Part shown: one piece after another, positions 11,643 to 27,948 of the stretch
Layout: each line of letters starts with the position of its first letter
Position numbering within the stretch: the first letter of the stretch is position 1
Source of the DNA: Dissophora ornata
Lineage: Eukaryota > Mortierellomycota > Mortierellomycetes > Mortierellales > Mortierellaceae
DNA length: 60,965 bases
Direction: 5' to 3'
Assembly: GCA_025201705.1 (NCBI GenBank)
Contig: MU616665.1
Coordinates: forward strand, 1-60,965
Program-made: the position numbers and the translations under genes
The notes under the pieces: generated by a model
Databases searched by the model: none
What the model saw: the letters and a program-made list of their open reading frames with translations, nothing else
Told to the model about the DNA's origin: nothing

Positions 11643-14531
11643 ATGTCTGAGATTTCAGCATCCATCGCAGAGACCAAGTATGTTAACAGTATCGATTGTC
11701 ATTCTTGATGTATTCGAGTTCAAGGCTCCAATGTCGCTGAACATTGATTACTTGCTTCTGATCAACCATAGTGCCCTTCGTGCAAAGCTTGGTCTCAAAC
11801 CTTTGAATGAGGGTCCAGAATCGACCGGTGCCCAAATAGCTGAGGATAACTTGAAGCGTCAGCGCCAGGAGGAGGCTCAAAAGGCACGAGACGAGGCGAT
11901 CAAGAGCAAAATCGCCAAAGCCCGAAACAAACGCGAACTCAACAAGGTCATCGCAGGAAAAGGACTCGGTGAGGCTAGCGACGACGATAACGATGCGGAC
12001 GACGTCTACAAATGGACTATGAAGAACAGAAGCAAGGAAAAGGTGCGCCAGGCAGCAGAGGCTGCAAGACGGGAGAAGGAACTACAGGAACTGGATGAGG
12101 TTTATCAACGATCCGAGTACGACGAGGATCAGCTGGCAGGACTTCGGGTGGGACATGACATGTCGGATTTCCAAGAGGGCGAAGAGCGTATATTGACGTT
12201 GAAGGATAGCACGATCCTTGAAAATGAGGAACAAGGAGACGAGCTGATCAATATCCAGATGACCGAACAGGAGAGGCTAGAGAAGAATCTTGAGAACAAA
12301 AAGAAGAAGAATCGCCCTGTTTACTCTGGATACGACGACGACGAATTTGTGCTGGGCAATAAGAAAGGGCTTTTGTCGCAATATGACGAAGTCCTCGGAA
12401 CAGAGACAGGAAATGATGGATTCGTTATTGGGAAGATTACCCGCTCCCGAAGAGGTGGCGAGGGTGGCCATAATGGATCAGCGTCCCAGCAAGGCCATGG
12501 CGGATTGAGCTCTAAGGAGATCATGGAGCAGAAGTTGAGGGAGTCAGCTATCGCCCTGACATATAACAGTACGTTAGCTCAACTGGCCTGTTTGCACAAA
12601 GTTGCTCTCGGAACTCTGCTAACCCGTTACCTCCCTACTACCGCAACTAGAAACACAGCAAGCGCAAGACTATTATACCAAAGACGAGGCGGAAATCACA
12701 TTTAAAAAGTCCAAGGTAGATAGCCATTGGCGAACTTAATTTGCGATTTCGTACTTGTCATATCATGGCAGAGGACTAATATTTTTCTCATTATTCACCT
12801 ATCGATTAGAAAAAGAAAAAGTCAAGGTCGAGAAAGACCGACAACTGGGAGGACGATGAAAATCATGATGAAAGTGCTATGGAGGTGGAAAGGCCGGAGC
12901 CCATGGATATCTCGGAGGTGAACTTTGTCGATGACGAGGACCTGCAGGCATCCCTATCGAAGGCACGACGAGCCGCAACGAAGAAGACGATCAAGACGCT
13001 AACACCGGAACAAATCGCCAAAAACCGTACGCATAATTGTTTTCAAGAGATTTCTGGCTGTTCTCGTGGCGTCGCTGGCGCGCAGCAGCATCTCGCACTG
13101 GATTCATAGACTAACCAAATTTTCCTCTTCCATCTAATATAGTTGCTGAAAGTAAGGCCATGGAAATGGAAGAAGACGATACCCCGAAGGGCGGATTGAT
13201 CATTTCGGATGTTTCAGAGTTCGTCTCGAACCTCTCTTCATCCGCAGTTCAGATTCCCTCAGCGCGCCCTGCTCAAACAAGAGCAAGAGAGCAGAGTGTT
13301 GAGGCAGCAGAGGTATCGCCTCCTACTGTGGAAGACCACCCCAAGCAGGATTATGATATGGAAGGCGCCCAAGAAGAGGAGGAGGCCGATAACGTCAGAT
13401 CCAGAACGAGAGCAGAGTCAGAGGCAGCAGAGGATGAAGATGTTGCAATGAACGAGCCAAAGAGTAAAGGACAATCATCAACCGTGGTAAGTAACACACA
13501 CTGCAGATCGACTTTGGTGATATTAGCATTTATGATTCTGACATGCGTTCCTTGTCCATCTTTATTTCCATTAGGAAACTGTACTGGAGGACGAGCCATT
13601 AGTTAGCAGAGGATTGGGTTCAACATTGGCTTTGCTGAAACAGAAGGGTGCATATGAGATGGGATCTGCAGAGGAGGCCGAGAGGGCCAAGGTTCAATCT
13701 GAAAGGGCAAAATGGCTTGCGGAAGTGAGGCTGAAGGAAGCCAAAATGGCCAGGGAGCTGGCACGCGACAAAGCCCGCGACAAAGAGAGATCGAAGGACA
13801 AGAGCTACTCTATTCGTGATCGTGACAGAGACCGCGAGTATGAAAACCAGAGAAGAGATCAACAGCTCATGGATGAGCGTGAGGCTCGTATGAAGAACTA
13901 CAAGCCCGATGTCAAAATTGAGTATATTGATGAGAGCGGCAATCAACTGAACACAAAGGAGGCATTCCGCCAATTGAGTCATGCTTTCCACGGAAAGACG
14001 TCTGGCAAGATGAAGACCGAGAAGCGTATGAAGAAGTTGGAGGATGAGAAACGGTTGATGGGCATGAGCAGCACAGATACACCGCTAAATATGGTCTCAG
14101 CTTTCCAAGAAAGACAAAAGGCTGCGGGTGTTGCCCATACTGTGCTGGCTTACGGAAACCGCAAGTAAGTGTCAATTTTCACGACAGTAGAGAGAAACGT
14201 GTTCGGTCACTGATCGCGATTCTGACGCTGTATCTTTGTTTTGTTTAATTCTAGCGCCGTGCCTTTAAGTCTATCCTCGACAGCTATTGGCGGCACCGCG
14301 TCTACCATAAATACAGGATCCCGTTCGGGTACGGCGTCGGCTGGCAGCGCTACAAAACATCAGTCAACATTTGCGGCGCCTAACCAACCTGCTCAGGCTA
14401 ACATGTCGATATCGGGAGTGCACGCACCTAACCGTGAGAAGGTGGCCTTTGGGCTGAAACGCAAGGCAGACCCTGTGCCAGGCGCAAGCCAAGACGAGAG
14501 TGTGACAAAGAAGAGCCGTAGTGACTCGTAG
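11643..14531 (+). CDS. SNU66: Snu66/SART1, U4/U6.U5 tri-snRNP protein
   Basis: Seven exons (11643-11677, 11772-12568, 12651-12715, 12810-13026, 13143-13486, 13575-14164, 14255-14531) give 774 residues. Splicing of the 35-nt first exon creates ETNALRAKLGLKPL at residues 10-23, the Hub1-interaction (HIND) motif that marks the N-terminus of Snu66. Then come a long charged coiled-coil region, the conserved YSGYDDDEF, the YYTKDEAEITFKK block, and near the C-terminus GLGSTLALLKQKG...VKIEYIDESGNQLNTKEAFRQLSHAFHGK, the signature of the SART-1 family. The protein is a scaffold of the tri-snRNP needed for spliceosome activation in the nucleus. An RD/RE-rich stretch (about residues 545-570) resembles splicing-factor RS-type regions. 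AATAAA at 14589-14594 follows the stop. The next gene, Aly, lies 163 bp downstream on the same strand. Confidence 0.95.
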
Positions 14532-14694
14532 GAACGGACGACCAAGAGGCCGAGTGGTTTTTGCTTTCGTTTCCCTCACTCAGATCGTAATAAAAGAAAT
14601 GAAAATCTGGTGGCTGAAAATCAATGCAATGGAGAGCTCCCTTTCCCCCTATCTTCTTCTCTGCATCCCATCAACAGAACACACACACACACAA

Positions 14695-16402
14695 ATGGCT
14701 GCAAGATTCCTGGACATGGCATTGGATGATGTCGCCAAATCCCGAGCTGTCAACAACAGAAGCCCTAATCCTAGAGGCGGTGGCGTTCGTCGTGGTGCAG
14801 GCCCCACTGGACGAGACAGCCCTAGCCGTCCTAACCGTTCATCGCCTTACAGTGTAAGTGAAGGGGTTGACCTCCATTAGCCTCTGTCGCGCCGTCCTCG
14901 CAGTAAACGCGTTATGTTACTATATTGCGCTTCCCAGATGCTTGCTAGATTCCAAACAGCGGCGAACAGACATTCAATACCGAAGGAACTGTTTCCGAGA
15001 ACGTTTGGGAATTAAGACATTCTCTTTTTTTCTATTGATTTGGCGAGATTAGCGTAACACCCCAGAGGATCGCTGGACTCATGACAAGTTTGATGAGTCG
15101 AATCAAAGGAGCTCGTCAGGGGGACGTGGTGGAGATAGAAATAATGGCAACAGGGCTCAGGGTGGTGAAGCCAACGCGAAGATCATTGTTGAGAACTTGC
15201 ATTATGCTGTCACCTTGGAGGATATCAAGGTATGAAACGGGATCCGGCATTAGCAAAACGATTGCGAACTGGCGCTTTTGAACCGTGGACTAACTGGTTT
15301 TGTCTGCGCTTTGGAATGGGGTTATAGGAACTGTTTGATACACATGCAGGTCCAGTGAAGGTACTAGCAAATTGGCCGGAAATATTTATACTTGTGGATG
15401 AGATCTGAAGGACCCACTTCGCGCAGTTGTTAGGACGGAAGCATCTATAGTGAAACCAGGGCCTCCTATCCGTAGGAAGGGGGAAAGATCATGGACTGCC
15501 ATTGATGCGCTCGTATCTCAACCTCTCGATCATGCCCATTCTATCGCAACGATTCTAGTTTGCGGAGGTCAAGTACGATCCTTCAGGAAGATCGACCGGT
15601 GTGGCCACGATCCTGTTCAAGACTCCGGCGGATGCTGCAACGGCTATCAAGAAGCTTCATGGAATCGCCTTGGATGGTATGCGCTTGAAATTGGGGGAGG
15701 CGATTCTTGTGCTCATTTCACGTCGTCGTGGTGATCATCGATGACGCTTCCTGGTTTAAAACTCGCTGGCTTACTCTTTACTCTTTGCATCGTCCTTAAT
15801 AGGTCAACCCATGAAGATCACATTTGCGCCTCTTCCCCCAAACCGTACTCAAGACCGAAGATCAGGAGGTCCCTCTAAGGAAGCACCCAAGAGAGATGTT
15901 TTCTCGCGTCTTGGATCAAGGTAGAGATGAAGCACACGAAATCCCTTGCGAGGTCGCTCGCTCACATACACACGCGCATCCACGACGCAGTAGGGCTAAC
16001 TGAATTTCTGTGTTAACTTTGAACCATCGATAGCGAGGCGGATATCGCCTCTCGTCTCGGCAAGCTGAACCCAGTTCCTAGCACCACAGGAGGTGGAGGA
16101 GGAGGAAGTGGCGGTCGTGGCGGGCAAGGATCGTCAAGCCAGGCTCGTAAACAAGGCGGAGGTGGCAGCGGTGGAGGTGGCGCCAGTGGAGGTAGCGGCG
16201 GCGGAACTGGATCATCCAGAGGAGCACCAAGAGATAAAAAGAAACCCCAGGTGAAGACTGCTGAGGAGTTGGATGCCGAAATGGACACATACATGGGCGA
16301 CGTAAGTTGAAGAATGTGCTGATGCGATGCTTGCATGGTTATTCCCTACATCACATTGTCATGGTTTGCTGACGTTTGTTTCCCTTGTAGGCTACGGTGT
16401 AA
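14695..16402 (+). CDS. YRA1: Aly/REF (Yra1) mRNA export adaptor
   Basis: Seven exons (14695-14853, 15053-15229, 15328-15360, 15559-15676, 15803-15920, 16034-16301, 16391-16402) give 294 residues. A UAP56/Sub2-binding box lies at each end: LDMALDDVAK near the N-terminus and AEELDAEMDTYMGDATV at the C-terminus. Between them are an Arg/Gly-rich segment, one RRM (about 95-176, RNP2 IIVENL, RNP1 STGVATILF) and a Gly-rich spacer. This is the complete REF architecture. Aly bridges spliced mRNA to the Mex67/NXF1 export receptor as part of TREX, in the nucleus. The last exon is only 12 nt and encodes ATV-stop. Exon 3 is 33 nt. A T-tract and AATAAA at 16491-16496 mark the 3' end. Confidence 0.95.
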
Positions 16403-16768
16403 GGTATTCTAGGTCGAGGTGGGCTAGAGTGCATTAGGCATCCCTTTCTAGCTGCCAAGGCAGCAGTACCAGATTTTTTTTTTTTTTGAAAATAAATGAT
16501 GTGAGGCAAAATTTTGACGCCAAGATTGACCGTGGTTGCATCGGTTCTCGATTATTAAAGTGTAAAGACTGGCTATAATACACATCGTTGATTACTCCTG
16601 GACGACTGTAATGTAGGTATGCTAAGGATGGTTCTCATGCTTGCGGGTTTGCTAGGATCCGCATGCTAAACACGGTCTTATATTCAAAACCGGGTTGTTC
16701 TTGTTATCTAGTTGCATCTTTCTCTCGTTTCCCCTTTCCACGCCCGTCGTTTTTCGCGCAAGCACAAA
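16403..16768. other. Convergent 3' region, Aly / PKC
   Basis: The 366-bp gap between two stop codons holds a run of about 14 T (about 16474-16487) followed by AATAAA (16491-16496), the likely polyadenylation signal of the Aly transcript. A second ATTAAAG lies at about 16553. I see nothing else. Confidence 0.6.
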
Positions 16769-21867
<5,099 letters not shown>

Positions 21868-23530
21868 TTTGGCAGAACACTGACAACAGGGATGGTCGCG
21901 TTGGGGCGGTGTGTTGTGTGGACTAAACGTGGAAAGGAAGAATAGACCCAAAGCGTCAGGTTCAATGATTATTTTTAAGAGAAGAACAAGCGGTCATCGG
22001 ATGAGGGAGGGTCCAATCCTCGCCGGGCCGATGCTCGTTTCCGCTGTAGACAATTTGAAAGAGAAGACTGGGCATCTGCCATACCGATGGGTGCTGACTG
22101 TTGCAGCCGAGAAGAGTGGGGGGTGTGGAAGATGAGGACGGATGCAGGTGTGTGGATGCAATCCGGAATAGAGTAAGGTTAGCCAGGCAGGAGGCGATGG
22201 CGCTGCAGGAACGGACAGTTAAGCCTCTCTGTGGGGATGACGCTTCAAGGATGAGTAGCGGACGAAGGACGGAGTGAACGAGAAAGAGAGAATGTCGGTG
22301 TCAGTGTGTGTGTGAGGGAGAGAGGGACGATGAGAAAAGGAGAAGGAGGAAGGAGGAGGGAGCAAAGACACGACAGGAAAAGAAACGTCGTCGCTGGTCA
22401 CCGCTCTCACTCAGGTCACCCCAGCCAGTCGTTTCGTCAAAAAATATATCAGGGCACTCCTCAGGCACGATTTCATAAGACCGTCCCCTGGAGTCATTCG
22501 CCACCAAGACTGCCGTGGCGACCGCGCCTTCCCTCTTGCGTACATGCTGCTGGCGCTCAGAAAGGCATATCTAGGCTCCAGGAAATGCCGCTCCGCATCT
22601 GCTTGTGGGGGATGTGGAGCAGATCGCACAACTAATTTCACCGCAAGGCTGTAGAAATGACGTACAAATACGTTGAAACGCATACACCTTCTGACCTGCC
22701 ATTGGTTTAGGGATACCTCTCCTTGCGGTTCACTTGACACACAGCTAGTTCTAGCCATCGCCACGGTCATTGCGCGTCAGTGTTTTCACCAATGGAAGAC
22801 CTCGAAACACGCGACGGCGCCGGTTGAACGTCGATGGATATCATGATTAGATCTATTTGTGGACAAAACTTAACTCGTTTGTACGCTGTATCTTGCATGC
22901 GCAGCCCAAAGGTCACAACCACTAGAACCAAGACAGAACAGGGGTTTGCGTGATTCAATTGTTCTTGCTGTTAATACGGCACGCCAGCAAATTGTCGACA
23001 GATCAGCTCGAATGTAGCGTATAAAACCGGCGATGGAAACCGGCCAATGCAGCACACGTCAATCTGACCAAGGGCAGCCGCTGCGCGACAATATGGATTG
23101 GGTGAACGTTAACCCATTTCAGCAACAGCGCCATAGCCCTGATCTTGGCATTGAGAGAATATGGAATGACCGACGATCCTATCGAGCAAACAGGTTGTAT
23201 TATTATTTTATTATTTATTTTGTTGATGCTAGATCATACCTAAAAGTGCTAGGGATCCTCCACAAAGACATTTGATCGCCTTTTGGTACTTTCTTTGGTC
23301 GTTCCTTGCGACCCTGCATGTCTCGAGAGACTGTCATCGATGCCAGGTCGATAAGTCCGAGAGCAGGGTGCAGAGCAAGCTTTTGTCTACGCCGTAGGTC
23401 ACGTGGAGCGTGGGATTTTTTTATTTTTTTTTTTGTAATTTTCCCGATCCACTTAGTCCCCATCCTTCACTTCCTTCTGTCCACATTCCGGCAAACACAT
23501 TGCACCTTGCTCATTACCCCTTCTGTAATC
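21868..23530. other. Divergent intergenic region, PKC / thioesterase
   Basis: The 1.66-kb gap separates divergent starts. The part next to PKC (about 22265-22385) is purine-rich on the + strand, including a short GT repeat, so the PKC transcript would have a C/T-rich leader or core promoter. GTATAAAACC at about 23020 is a TATA-like site about 510 bp upstream of the thioesterase ATG. A minus-strand open frame of 119 codons at 22411-22770 has no recognisable features and I do not call it. Confidence 0.5.
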
Positions 23531-24380
23531 ATGTCCACCCTGAGCCACGTCCAGAGAGTCTTGTGAGTGCGATTTGTCCTAATTTCTGTTCATCAACCGT
23601 GCCTGGACTTTTGTTTAACCAGGTTTGTGATCCAGGACCAATTTTTTTAAGAAGGACGGCTTTGATGCCCATGCGTTGTCAGGTGTAAGTCAGTCTATTG
23701 TATCTCTGTATCTCGAGGTTCGACTACACGACCGCTTATCAGTCATGTTGCTGTCTCTATTAGCTCAAACTTGTATCTGCTGGAAAAGGCACCTGCCTTG
23801 CTGAGCTAGAAGTTGCACCACAGCACTTGGTAAGTATCTACTCGATATACTATGGAGCAGGGCTGGCAGCAAAAAACATCGCAACTGACTTCATTAATAT
23901 AGAATCGATTGGGAGGGTGCCATGGGGGTCTGCTTAGCACTATCGTCGATGTCGGGGGATCATTGGCAATTGCTGCAGACGACATGCATGCCACAGGCAT
24001 CTCGACAGGTGCGTCCAAAAGAATCCCTCCAACCAATCATGATGACGCAAACGGAGAACGTCTCACCGAACCGACCATTGTATTCTTTAGATCTCAGCGT
24101 ATCATTTGTATCTGGAGCCAAGTTGGGTGACACGTTGTCCATCGTACGTTGACATGAGTAGTATTTATTTGAATTCAGGCCATGTACTTTGTTTTCTAAG
24201 AGATTCTCCTCTCAACTTCCTTAACAGAACTCGCGCTGCCACAAAGTAGGAGGATCTCTTGCGTATACCGACGTAGAAATCACCGTCGGGGACAAGGTTG
24301 TTGCCCTCGGTCGACACACCAAATTCGTGCGACTTGCTCACAAGCAGAATGCCGAGATGAAGATGGACGGAGAAGCTTGA
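23531..24380 (+). CDS. Hotdog-fold acyl-CoA thioesterase (THEM2/ACOT13-like)
   Basis: Six exons (23531-23562, 23636-23684, 23764-23829, 23903-24008, 24091-24143, 24228-24380) give 152 residues, the usual length for this family. The catalytic hotdog signature NRLGGCHGGLLSTIVD contains the HGG motif and the Asp of the active site. LSVSFVSGAKLGD and the terminal GRHTKFVRL match the PaaI/THEM2 strand pattern. The enzyme should hydrolyse acyl-CoA to free acid and CoA; THEM2 homologues are mitochondrial or cytosolic. No clear targeting peptide is visible. Its stop is only 69 bp from the stop of the convergent translin gene, so the 3' UTRs probably overlap. Confidence 0.92.
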
Positions 24381-24449
24381 AACCTGCGCATCTGTTCATC
24401 ATCAAACTACTACACTCAATCCTTCTCTTATTTCAGACTTCAATTCATC

Positions 24450-25633
24450 CTATGCGCGCAGATCCGTTCCAACATTGTCCACTGCCTGAGCTGGTTCTGC
24501 GTCAGTCGCAATGAGCTTGCGAACCGTCAGGTCGTAGATGATTTCCTCCACCTTTTTGATATCATACTGAACACAGATGCAATAGATAATAGACAAAAGA
24601 CAATAAATTAGAGAGGCATTCGAGCATGACTAGAAAGCGCGCTGCTTTTAATGCGTACCTTGATTCCATCAAATCGTTTACGAAGCAGGTCGTTCTTCAG
24701 GTTCAGCAGCTGGAACCCGCTGTAGAGCTCTTTGAGAAATTTCCCGATGCGCACTGGACGCGCAAAGTCCCCTGCCGTCACCGCGTTCACTGCCAAGCGC
24801 GACTGCGAGAATAAACAAAGGAGACTTCATGTCAGAAATGATACTTGGAATAGTGTGGGTGTCCAATTTGCGTGAACAGTCGCGATTGCCCACTCACCAA
24901 CTCGTTCGTCAAGGACACCACGCCATGTAAAAACTCCTCAATCGAGATCCGGAACTCCGTCATGTTGTTATCGAGATCAACTTTGACTATAATCCGGTAA
25001 AGGAAAGGGAATTAGCAGAGCGGTTGCTGTCACATAACAATCTCAAGTCGTATGTGAAGATAAATCCAGTAAATAGCCCGATATCCGCACCTGGAAAGAA
25101 CCCCTCCAGTTCCTCAATCGTAATAAGCCGCTCGTGTTCCAAGTACGTGGTCAAGGTCGCAAGGTAGCAAGCCTGCTGCATCGGCGTTGACCACAGACCG
25201 TTGTACTTGTAGTACTGGTTCATAGGGACTATCTTGGCCACCTCTCTGATATGAATCTGGACTTCTGAAAAGTAGATACGCGCTTGGGCACATAGGGCAG
25301 GTACTATGAACACGTTGATAACGGTCAGCCCAGCTTTCATTTCTAGGACGATGATAAAGTATCTGTAAGCTGCCTGACCCTTACCCTGCTCCTTGGGGCT
25401 AGAGTGGACTCTGTTTAAGACAGCGGTAATGGTTCTATTGCTTCTGTCGAGCTCACGAACCGCTGTACGGATGTTGTCTTTGACAGCCTATAGTAAGTCA
25501 ATAAAGGAAGACTCAGCGACCAGGAGTGCCTCTGCTGCTGGGTAGAGTCAGGAATGCAAATTGGCCTTACAGCCTCTGCCTCCATGGCGGCCTGGATGGC
25601 ATCAAAGAATCCGAGATCTACAACGTTTGACAT
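24450..25633 (-). CDS. TSN: Translin
   Basis: Six exons (25633-25571, 25487-25385, 25303-25091, 24986-24898, 24802-24659, 24566-24450) give 242 residues, close to the 228 of animal translin. The all-helical body is continuous after splicing: KIVPMNQYYKYNGLWSTPMQ, LEHERLITIEELEGFF, LAVNAVTAGDFARPVRIGKF, SGFQLLNLKNDLLRKRFDGI and YDIKKVEEIIYDLTVRKL. Translin forms ring-shaped octamers that bind single-stranded nucleic acid, with TRAX as the nuclease partner in C3PO; TRAX is not in this window. The start at 25633 (MSNVVDLGFF) is preferred; the same frame extends upstream without an obvious better start. It shares a 198-bp bidirectional promoter with the BRCT gene. Confidence 0.94.
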
Positions 25634-25831
25634 TCCCTGATTATTCCTGTGAATATGGCGAAAGGAGTGAAAGGGTTGTTGATCGTTCAGTCGAGGCTGA
25701 ACTGAGTGACTCGCCTTTACTATCGATCCGTTGACACCAGTAGTTGGTGCAACAGGCTCAACGAGGCTGGGTCGACTTCTTGTCATCACTTTTGTCGTCA
25801 ATCAGATTCAAATTCGCATCGCAATACTCCC

Positions 25832-27566
25832 ATGCAGATATTCAATGGATTCAGCGCGTGGTTTCCGCCAGAGCTGGACACTTACAAGTCGACCTGGAGT
25901 AAGAAGTTGCTGAAGTGCAGTGCCGCATCTGATATATTTACTGGTATGTGAAGTATAACACGCACAATCCTCCTGTAGTTAAACATGGCGGACAAGAGGA
26001 AACGCTCGAGAACGCCGATATTGCCTTTGTGAGCGACCATTCATCCTTTAACTCGGACAAGTATGTTCATGATACGACCTCTTCATGTTTCGCGTCTGAT
26101 TCTCCAACACGCCACATTCTAACTTGCTTTTTTTTTAGACTCAAGCCTACTATGAAAATCCTTCGGCCAGACTGGATAAAGGGTACTATGAGGAACTGTC
26201 CTGCGTCTTTGAGTGCGAGCTGACCGGCCTGTTTCTTGCTGACACCTTATTCAATCTCCTTCTCATTTGGTACACTTCTGCAGATTCCATACTTGGCGGA
26301 AAGCGCCAAGCGCTGAAGTGCTACAAGAGCATCTTCCCCGCTCTACAGAGACGGGGTAAGTAGGCCATACCAATCAATTTGCATGCCTTTCGGCCTCAAC
26401 GTATTTGATCCGCATTTCCAACCTCGAATGTATCACCGTTTCTGATAGACACACACTCCCATGACGAAAATCTGGCTGAAGGCATGGAGGCGTTCTCCAG
26501 CTCCAAGGTCCTGTCCTTGACGCCGCCATCCCGACATTTCTATCAACCTGAGGCAGAAATTCAGGATCTGTCGGTGACAGGTAGCAGCATCTCTGGAAGT
26601 TTTAATGCCGTCGGAGAAAGAGCGATGCCTGGCTCCAAAGGGACTACGACTCTACGGGAGTCGGCCGCTTTTGCCGCTAAGCCAGGCGAGGTTCTCGTTC
26701 AAACTCGCACTATCGACAGAGGATGGGATGAACATGAGAGCTTAAGCGAACATGAAATATCAGATGGCGACCGCCTGAGTCTCGATGAAGGAGCAGATGC
26801 AGCAAAAAAAACCGCCAGAGTAGCGGCGACTCCCGATGCTATACTCCTCGACTCTATATCACCAAAAATCCCGCCGTTGACGTCCCCGCAATTGGGACCG
26901 ACAAAAAGACGGCTTCCTGAAACTATAACCAGGCCTCTTAGGTATGGTCAGTTTACACTAGTTGCGTTGATGCGCAGTTGCATATGAGATTCAATGAAAG
27001 ACGTTCACTCTATAAAACGTCGCTGTTTGTAGGTCACCTCCTGCCGTGCGTGACACTCGGCTTCACGGCAGTTATTTTGGGTCCACGTAAGTATCTTGCA
27101 CAAAAGGAGTTCTTTATATAAATAGCCCGATGTATGAAGTAACGGAGCCTCGCATGAACCATGCCTTAGTGATTCGGAAGAGGAGCAAGATGATGAGAAG
27201 AGCAGGTTGAGCGTGGAAACAGTGCCATTGCCACCGACGATGCACATCCATTCGGGTTCGTTATACCAGGAGCGATTGAATCAGGATAGGTGCGTATGCA
27301 ATTGAAAAAGATGTAGACGTGCTACGATGTCCTGATCAGACGAAAGTAACGCGTATGTTTTGGCCAAATCAACGATGGTCGTGCTCCTTTATAGCGAGGC
27401 GGAGTCGGAGAGCTACTGGGAAGCGGAGAATTACCTGGAACTGATCGGGGCAAGGATGGACAGGGCGTCGAGGCGTCTTTACACGGGTGCAGACCCGCAG
27501 CTGCATGTTATCGAGATTGCGTCTACGGACATTTCTTTGCGGCTAAAGAGGAGGCGCAGAGTGTAA
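25832..27566 (+). CDS. BRCT-domain protein of unknown function
   Basis: Eight exons (25832-25943, 25979-26060, 26139-26182, 26284-26355, 26449-26941, 27033-27086, 27170-27289, 27347-27566) give 398 residues. Residues 1-92 form one BRCT domain: IFNGFSAWFPPELD (strand 1), KHGGQEETLENADIAFVSD, then MKILRPDWIKDSI with the invariant Trp. The first two introns are very short (35 and 78 nt). The rest is Ser/Glu-rich and probably disordered. BRCT domains bind phosphopeptides or DNA ends in repair and check-point proteins; a single N-terminal BRCT plus a disordered tail does not identify the family. The last exon is uncertain: acceptor AAAG at 27346 keeps a 73-codon frame ending in RLKRRRRV, whereas CAG at 27340 ends the protein within three codons. 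Confidence 0.75.
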
Positions 27567-27948
27567 GAACGCGATGCTGTGGCACATGTGGGGTTGCAGT
27601 CGAGCAAGTAATGGCAAGGGGCAAGGCAAGAATAAATAGAAAGGAGACAGCTGTGCAACTGTCACGAACGTGCGTTTGTGCTCCCATGCAGCGTGCCGCG
27701 CACCGTAGTTTGATGGCTGTGGCACATGGACGAATGTGCTGTAGAATGGGTGGCTTACAGCCAACGCGCCCCATTGGTTGCGCTGTGAATAAAAACGGCG
27801 CGCTTGTTGATTTTTTGCTTTTCTCTCCATCGGTTTCCTTCAGTCCCCTAACACGACTCATACAGACCGGCTCCCCCGTTTTCTCTCTCTATCCCCACAC
27901 ACCCACACACCCAAACCCACTCCTCACCTTTTCTAATCCTCTATCAAC
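27567..27948 (+). promoter_or_regulatory. Alpha-tubulin promoter and leader
   Basis: The gap between the BRCT stop and the tubulin ATG holds an inverted CCAAT box (CCATTGG, 27771-27777), a TATA-like AATAAAAAC about 11 bp later (27788-27796) and then a long C/T-rich initiator and leader (about 27818-27948). This arrangement is typical of strongly expressed fungal genes. Motifs are read from sequence; function is inferred. Confidence 0.5.

Noticed and set aside
22411..22770. 119-codon minus-strand open frame between PKC and the thioesterase
   Set aside because: Unpatterned Ser/Arg/Cys-rich product with no homology I recognise; lies in a probable leader/promoter region.
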